Positions 59,362-64,000 of a stretch of DNA of 64,000 bases are shown in pieces. The notes under the pieces were generated by a model that searched no databases, was not told where the DNA came from, and saw nothing but the letters and a program-made list of their open reading frames with translations. The stretch comes from DAOTVC01 sp034437215 (GTDB taxonomy: Bacteria > Chloroflexota > Anaerolineae > B4-G1 > SLSP01): positions 1 through 64,000 of the forward strand of contig DAOTVC010000027.1 in the NCBI GenBank assembly GCA_034437215.1, in the 5' to 3' direction. How positions within the stretch are numbered: the stretch's first letter is position 1; every line of letters starts with the position of its first letter. The position numbers and the translations under genes are program-made.

Positions 59362-60580
59362 GGTCAGCCTCTGCCTGCTGCTGCTCATACTCGCCGGTTG
59401 CGTCCCGGCTCCGGAGCCGACGCCCGAGACACGGGTGGTGATCCTCTGGCACACCTTCGCGGGCCCCGAGGCCCAGGCCCTGCAGGAGCTGGGCGATGCC
59501 TTCAACAGCGCCCACCCTCGGGGGCCCACGCTGATCGTCGAGTACCAGAGCGACATCTACGCTAAGGTAGCAACCACACCCTTGGCTCACCGGCCGGACC
59601 TGGCGGTCATCTCCGCCGGGGAGCTCGATACTTACTACGAGGCCAACCTCATCGCCTCCCCCCGACTCCCCAGCGAGATTACCGAGGATCTTCTCCCCAT
59701 GGGCACCGATCTCTACAGCGGCGACCGGCGTCTGAGAGCGCTGCCCCTGGGCCTGGTCTCCTACCTCCTCTACTACAACACCGACTGGCTGCGGGATCTG
59801 GGCTACGATCCGCAGAGCGCCACGCTGCTCGACCTTCAGAACACCGCCTGCAGCGCCACCGATCCCCAGACGGGACAGGTGGGCCTCGGCATCCCCACCC
59901 GACCGGGTATCTTTCTGGCACTGCTGAGTGTGGGGGAGCGGGTCGCCGCCGGAGAGGATTACCGCTTCCAGAGTGAGACGGTGCCCGTCGTCGCCGATAC
60001 GCTTCAGGTACTTCTCAACAACAACTGCGCCTATCTCTTCGAGAGCCCCGAAGCTGCTGTCGAGACCTTTGCAAACAGCGCCGTGGCCTTCGTCGCCCTC
60101 TCCACCAGGGAGCAGGACGCGATCGAGAGTGCCGTGGCGAGGAGAACCAACTTCTCGGTGAGCGTAGCCCCCCTCCCCGGTCTTGCCGAGTCGGGACACA
60201 GCCTGTGGCACGGACCGGGCCTCGTTCTCTTCGTCCCCGAGGGAGCCCGCCGCGAAGCCGCCGAGAGCGTCCTGACCTGGTTCCTGGAGCCCGACGTTCA
60301 GCGGGCCTGGCGTGAGCAGACCCACTACCTCCCGCTGCGGCGGACGGTCATCGAGGAGCTCCTGGAATCGGGAGGGGGGCTGGAGAGAAGCGAGAGGGAT
60401 ATTCTGCGGCTGGCTCTAGAGGCGGCGGACTCGGGGCGTTGGTACACCTTCTCGGGCGTCGTCGAGTCCGCAGCCTGTCGGGCGGCGCTCGTGCGCGGTC
60501 TGAACCAGCTCGAAGGCAGCAGCGATGCGGTCGAGACCCTGGCAATGATGGAGACTATCTGCAATGAGGAAGGACCCTGA
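59351..60580 (+). CDS. Extracellular solute-binding lipoprotein (family 1, sugar type)
   Basis: This 409-residue protein has a short signal with lipobox (LLILAGC, then VPAPEPTPE) and a family 1 solute-binding fold: VVILWHTFAGPEAQALQELGDAFNSAHP, ILWHT being typical of UgpB/MalE relatives. It probably binds oligosaccharide or glycerol phosphate, but no permease or ATPase is adjacent, so its partners are elsewhere. The start is chosen as the ATG at 59351, eight bases after GAGAGG; an ATG at 59345 and a GTG at 59342 are alternatives. Confidence 0.82.
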   Translation: MRAKVSLCLLLLILAGCVPAPEPTPETRVVILWHTFAGPEAQALQELGDAFNSAHPRGPTLIVEYQSDIYAKVATTPLAHRPDLAVISAGELDTYYEANLIASPRLPSEITEDLLPMGTDLYSGDRRLRALPLGLVSYLLYYNTDWLRDLGYDPQSATLLDLQNTACSATDPQTGQVGLGIPTRPGIFLALLSVGERVAAGEDYRFQSETVPVVADTLQVLLNNNCAYLFESPEAAVETFANSAVAFVALSTREQDAIESAVARRTNFSVSVAPLPGLAESGHSLWHGPGLVLFVPEGARREAAESVLTWFLEPDVQRAWREQTHYLPLRRTVIEELLESGGGLERSERDILRLALEAADSGRWYTFSGVVESAACRAALVRGLNQLEGSSDAVETLAMMETICNEEGP

Positions 60581-61367
60581 CGTGAATGAGTATCAAGAGT
60601 GGCTAGACGTTATCGAGGAGATCGCGCGTGACGCAGGCGCGCTCCTGAAGGCGCGTTGGAACACCTCCTACGAGATCCGCAGCAAGGGATACCGGAACAT
60701 CGTGACAGAGATCGATCTCGCCGCCGAGGCGCTCATCCTCGGGCGACTGCGCGAGCACTTCCCCGATCACGCCATCACCTCGGAGGAGGCCGGCGCCGAC
60801 GCTCACAGGCGCGCCGTTCGCTGGCTCGTCGACCCCCTGGACGGCACGACGAACTTCTCGCGCCACAACCCCAACTTCAGCGTCTCGATTGCGGCATCGG
60901 AGGGGATAGAGCCCGTCGTCGGCATCGTCTACGACCCCCTGCGGGACCAGGCCTTCACGGCCCGGCGCGGGGCAGGGGCGGCGCTCAACGGCGAACCCCT
61001 GCAGAGCTCGGGCAACCGCGACCTGGGGCAAGCGCTCGTCTCCGCCGACTGGCCCCGGGAGCCCGCCCTGCGCCGGGAGCTCTGGGCGATCATGTCCCGG
61101 CTCATCCACGAGGTCCGCACGCTGCGCTGTCTGGGAAGTGCGGCGCTGAACATGGTCTACGTCGCCGCCGGCTGGTTCGATCTCTACGTCGCGCGGCAGA
61201 TCTCCGCCTGGGACCAGACGGCGGCGGCGCTGATCCTCCGGGAAGCCGGTGGCGCTCTGGGCACCCTCTCCGGCGCTCCTTGGACACCCGACAGCCCCGA
61301 TCCCGTCGCCGCCGCCACCCCCGAGCTCCTGAAGGCCTTCCAGGCACTGCTCGCAGGGGGAGGATAA
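60564..61367 (+). CDS. suhB: Inositol monophosphatase family protein
   Basis: This 267-residue Mg2+-dependent phosphatase has the three family motifs: TSEEAG (metal), VDPLDGTTNFSRHNPNFSVSIA and WDQTAAALILREAGGAL. It may act on inositol phosphate, or on 3'-phosphoadenosine-like or sugar phosphates. The frame from 60564 overlaps the upstream gene by 17 bases; a GTG at 60582 with AGGAAGG seven bases before it is an equally good start. Confidence 0.9.
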   Translation: MRKDPDVNEYQEWLDVIEEIARDAGALLKARWNTSYEIRSKGYRNIVTEIDLAAEALILGRLREHFPDHAITSEEAGADAHRRAVRWLVDPLDGTTNFSRHNPNFSVSIAASEGIEPVVGIVYDPLRDQAFTARRGAGAALNGEPLQSSGNRDLGQALVSADWPREPALRRELWAIMSRLIHEVRTLRCLGSAALNMVYVAAGWFDLYVARQISAWDQTAAALILREAGGALGTLSGAPWTPDSPDPVAAATPELLKAFQALLAGGG

Positions 61368-61369
61368 GC

Positions 61370-62485
61370 ATGCAGGCAGCGCAACGCAAGGCCCTACTGC
61401 TCCTGCTGCTGGCCCTGACCCTCTTCGGTATCCCGGAGGAGGCTGCCCTCCAGGAGGACCCCGCCCGCACCCTCTACGAGATGATCAATCAGGCCCGGCT
61501 GGAAGAGGGCCTGCCGCCGCTGGGCTGGTCCAAACTCCTCAACCAGGCCGCCCAGGCCCACGCCGAGGACATGGCGGCGCACACCCTCACCGGCAGCGAG
61601 GGCTCCGACGGCTCCACCCACCAACAGCGTATCCGGGAGGTGGGCTACCAGGCGTGGCACGATGGGCTGCTGGTCAACGAGTTCGTCTGGTTGGGGCTGG
61701 GCTCTGCCGAGAACGCCCTGCGCTGGCTCCTCAACCAACCCGAACAGTGGTCAACCTTCACCCGTGAGGACTACCGTGAGGTGGGTATCGGCTTTGCGAC
61801 CGACGCCGGAGGAGTCAACTACTTCGTCGTGGATTTCGGCTCCCGCCCCGGTGTGCTCCCCATCTTCATCAACGACGGTGCCGAGACCACGGACTCCCCC
61901 GTGGTGGCGGTGAGGTTGACGAACGAGGAGGCCGTGCCCCTCGGCGAGGTCTCCCGCATGGGCAAGGCCATCGAGGTGCGCATCAGCGAGGATCTCGACT
62001 TCACCACGGCCGAGTGGCAGCCCTGGGAGGCGCTGCTCCCCTGGACCCTGGGCACGACCGAGCCGGGCACCTACCCGGTCTACGTGGAGTTCCGGGACGG
62101 CGCGGGACGCACGACGCGCAGTGAGGATACCATCCGCCTGGTCTCCACCGGGGAGACGCGCGAACCCACCGCGGAGTTGCCGGAGGTGACCCCGGAAACC
62201 GAGCCTTCTACCCCCACGCCGGAACCGGAGACGACCGAGGCCGCGCCCCCACCCCCGGCTGAGACGGGTGCGCCCCCCCTGCCTACCTACGTGCCGGAGG
62301 CAACGGCCCCGACACCCGCCGCTGCCACGCCGGCTCCCGAACCGACGTGGACCCCGCTGCCAACCCCGACCCTCTTCGAGGGCGACGGCGGAGAAGAGCT
62401 CGACTGGACCCTCCTCACCGTCCTTCTACTTCAAGCGCTGGCCTGGGCCCTGGGCATCGCGCTCCTCCTGCGCCGGCACGGATAG
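61370..62485 (+). CDS. CAP-domain (SCP/PR1-like) surface protein
   Basis: This 371-residue protein has an N-terminal hydrophobic signal (about 8-20), a CAP domain (about 30-160: ARTLYEMINQARLEEGLPPLGWSKLLNQAAQAHAEDMAA and a later DGGVNYFVVDFGSRP-type end), an all-beta domain (170-260) and a Pro/Thr/Glu linker. A C-terminal helix followed by RRHG suggests cell-envelope anchoring. Bacterial CAP proteins act outside the cell; the exact role is unknown. It starts two bases after the previous stop. Confidence 0.78.
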   Translation: MQAAQRKALLLLLLALTLFGIPEEAALQEDPARTLYEMINQARLEEGLPPLGWSKLLNQAAQAHAEDMAAHTLTGSEGSDGSTHQQRIREVGYQAWHDGLLVNEFVWLGLGSAENALRWLLNQPEQWSTFTREDYREVGIGFATDAGGVNYFVVDFGSRPGVLPIFINDGAETTDSPVVAVRLTNEEAVPLGEVSRMGKAIEVRISEDLDFTTAEWQPWEALLPWTLGTTEPGTYPVYVEFRDGAGRTTRSEDTIRLVSTGETREPTAELPEVTPETEPSTPTPEPETTEAAPPPPAETGAPPLPTYVPEATAPTPAAATPAPEPTWTPLPTPTLFEGDGGEELDWTLLTVLLLQALAWALGIALLLRRHG

Positions 62486-62488
62486 GTA

Positions 62489-63394
62489 ATGGATGCACTG
62501 AGGTTGCGCATGAAGAAGTCACGTCTTTCGCCGAAGCTGCAGCAGGCCATCGGCGTCGTCTACGACTACGCGCTCATCACCCTGGGAGCGTTGATCATCG
62601 CGGCCAACGTCCCCCTCTTCCTGGCCCCCAACCGCGTGGTCTCGACGGGGCTCACCGGCATCGGGATGTTGGCCAACTTTCTCTGGGGCTGGCCCATCGG
62701 GATGGTGACCCTCGCGCTCAACATTCCCCTCCTCTTGGCAGGCGCGAAGTGGGGCGGAGGGCTCAAGTTCGTCGTGCGCACCGTTTTCGCCGTCGTGGTG
62801 ATGACCGTCGGCATCGACCTGCTCAGCCGCGTCCTGCCCCCCATCCAGGGTGACCCCCTCATCTACACCCTCTTCGGTGGCCTGCTGGACGGTATAGGCA
62901 TCGGGCTCGTCCTACGGGGACAGGGCACGACGGGGGGCACCGACATCTTCGCCCAGCTGCTCCACCGCCAACGGGGCGTTCCCTTCGCGCACGTCTTCCT
63001 CACCCTGAACGGGCTGATCCTCCTCACCGCCTCCGTCGTGGTGGGGGTCGTCCCCGTCCTCTACGCCCTTATCGTGAACTTCGTCTCCGCGCGCGTGGTC
63101 GACGTGGTGCAGGAAGGCGTGGGGTACGCGCGCGCCGCCCTCATCATCACCGACAAAGAGAACCTCGTGCGGCGCACGATTCTAGAGGAGCTGGAGCGCG
63201 GGGTGACGCTGCTGGAGGCTCGTGGGGGCTACACCGAGCGCTCCCGTCCCGCCCTCTACGTCGTGGTCTCCCGCTCGGAGGTGACCCTACTGAAGCGCCT
63301 GATCGCCAAGATCGACCCCCAGGCCTTCGTCGTGGTCTCGGAAGCCCACGAGGTCCTGGGGGAGGGCTTTCGGCCCGTCAACCACCAGCAGTAA
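62489..63394 (+). CDS. YitT-family membrane protein (DUF2179 C-terminus)
   Basis: This 301-residue protein has five to six membrane helices (VYDYALITLGALIIAANVPLFLAPNRVVSTGLTGIGMLANF, then IGLVLRGQGTTGGTDIFAQLLHR, the family landmark) and a soluble C-terminal DUF2179 domain (ALIITDKENLVRRTILEELERGVTLLEARGGY, then VVVSRSEVTLLKRLI). The family is conserved with unknown, possibly transport-related, function. It follows the CAP gene by three bases. Confidence 0.88.
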   Translation: MDALRLRMKKSRLSPKLQQAIGVVYDYALITLGALIIAANVPLFLAPNRVVSTGLTGIGMLANFLWGWPIGMVTLALNIPLLLAGAKWGGGLKFVVRTVFAVVVMTVGIDLLSRVLPPIQGDPLIYTLFGGLLDGIGIGLVLRGQGTTGGTDIFAQLLHRQRGVPFAHVFLTLNGLILLTASVVVGVVPVLYALIVNFVSARVVDVVQEGVGYARAALIITDKENLVRRTILEELERGVTLLEARGGYTERSRPALYVVVSRSEVTLLKRLIAKIDPQAFVVVSEAHEVLGEGFRPVNHQQ

Positions 63395-63403
63395 CTTACC
63401 CGT

Positions 63404-63443
63404 AACAGAGGCCGCTCACGTGTGTACGTGAGCGGCCTCTGTT
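63404..63443. terminator. 18-bp stem terminator between converging genes
   Basis: AACAGAGGCCGCTCACGT (63404-63421) pairs perfectly with 63426-63443 around GTGT. It separates the YitT-like gene from the convergent DUF1385 gene. Confidence 0.75.
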
Positions 63444-63452
63444 GGCCAGGGG

Positions 63453-64000
63453 TCAGATCGAAGAAGGGGCCGGCTGCAGCTCCTCCTCCCCCTGGAGGAC
63501 GGCGGAGAGAGCAACAATGGCGACCGCCAGCATCTCGTCGTCGGGCTCCCGGGTGGTCAACCGCTGCAGGGCCAGGTTGGGCTGGATGAACAGCCGCACG
63601 ATAGAGCTCCCCGCGTGTTTGCCCGTGAAGCGCAGCACCTCGTAGGCGATACCCGAGATGACCGGCACCATCAGCAGCCGCGTGACGATGCGCACGGGCA
63701 GGGAGGGCCTTCCCAGGGGAGCGAAGACCAGGATGGAGATGAGGACGACCATCAACAGGAAGGCGGTCCCGCAGCGGGCGTGGGCCGTGGAGTAGGCACG
63801 GACCGCCTCGACGGTGAGCGGTGCGCCGTCCTCGTAGGCGTTGATGGTCTTGTGCTCGGCGCCGTGGTAGCCGAAGACCCGGCGCACGTCCTCCATCTGC
63901 GCCACGGCGACCATGTAGCCCACCAGCAGCAGGAGGCGGATCAATCCCTCGACGGCGTTGAAGAGGAGGTCGTTCCCCTGCACGAGGAGGCCCGCCAGCC
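63453..64000 (-). CDS. DUF1385 membrane protein, truncated at the window end
   Basis: The frame stays open to base 64000, so the N-terminus lies outside. The visible part holds the DUF1385 hallmark MEDVRRVFGYHGAEHKTINAYEDGA with the metal-like His/Glu set and STAHARCGTAFLLMVVLIS. Membrane helices continue beyond these. The family is widespread in Firmicutes and Chloroflexota, and its function is unknown. A GTG at 63983 within the frame is not the true start. Confidence 0.85.
   Translation of the reverse strand, partial: LAGLLVQGNDLLFNAVEGLIRLLLLVGYMVAVAQMEDVRRVFGYHGAEHKTINAYEDGAPLTVEAVRAYSTAHARCGTAFLLMVVLISILVFAPLGRPSLPVRIVTRLLMVPVISGIAYEVLRFTGKHAGSSIVRLFIQPNLALQRLTTREPDDEMLAVAIVALSAVLQGEEELQPAPSSI

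Overview
This is a GC-rich bacterial chromosome segment with about 60 tightly packed genes. I see no rRNA, tRNA, CRISPR array, transposase, phage or plasmid gene. The mix points to Chloroflexota, probably an Anaerolineae-like lineage: a giant BTAD-AAA-TPR regulator, the DAB-C order of a four-subunit 2-oxoacid:ferredoxin oxidoreductase, a sodium-pumping acyl-CoA decarboxylase cluster, an F420/LLM-type oxidoreductase, several GT39-like mannosyltransferase-fold proteins, and DUF1385. This is inferred from gene content; no marker gene was compared.

Layout. 1-5.3 kb: BTAD regulator, then a convergent dGTPase with a small membrane protein. 5.5-12 kb: deoxyribosyltransferase-like protein, rluB-cmk, lpdA, a PyrK-like/PyrD-like pair whose PyrD half has lost its catalytic residues, an unknown beta-rich anchored protein, and ubiE/menG. 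12-17 kb: Na+-translocating acyl-CoA decarboxylase (mmdA, oadG, biotin carrier, an inserted GNAT gene, gcdB). 16.9-19.6 kb: korDABC. 19.6-29 kb: an unknown nuclease-like protein, LLM oxidoreductase, patatin, MFS exporter, an unusual class V aminotransferase and a multi-pass membrane subtilase. 29-33.1 kb: the operon hisG-H-A-F-IE on the minus strand, headed by a previously hidden leader peptide with four consecutive His codons and an intrinsic terminator, which is a classical attenuator. 33.2-42.7 kb: cell-surface glycan genes (GT39, GH26 lipoprotein, GT2, GT39) flanking a divergent helicase that carries an HNH nuclease module. 43.2-45.7 kb: tsaE-tsaB-rimI-UDG. 45.8-48.6 kb: phosphate transporter with its DUF47 partner, and a PfkB-type kinase. 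48.7-50.9 kb: two tandemly duplicated DUF1269-type stress proteins. 51.7-56 kb: sugar ABC importer with gnd. 56.3-64 kb: UMF1 transporter, murJ, sugar-binding lipoprotein, inositol monophosphatase, CAP-domain protein, YitT-like protein and a truncated DUF1385 gene.

Central metabolism looks anaerobic: ferredoxin-linked 2-oxoacid oxidation, decarboxylation-driven sodium pumping and menaquinone-type methylation. The most interesting non-coding signals are the his attenuator, promoters that place the -10 box 6-7 bases before the start codon (leaderless mRNAs), a pair of inverted ~138-bp MITE-like elements at 20.4 and 24.0 kb, a dispersed palindromic family ending in GGCTCTACTGAAA, and 8-bp-period GACTA repeats between hisH and hisA.
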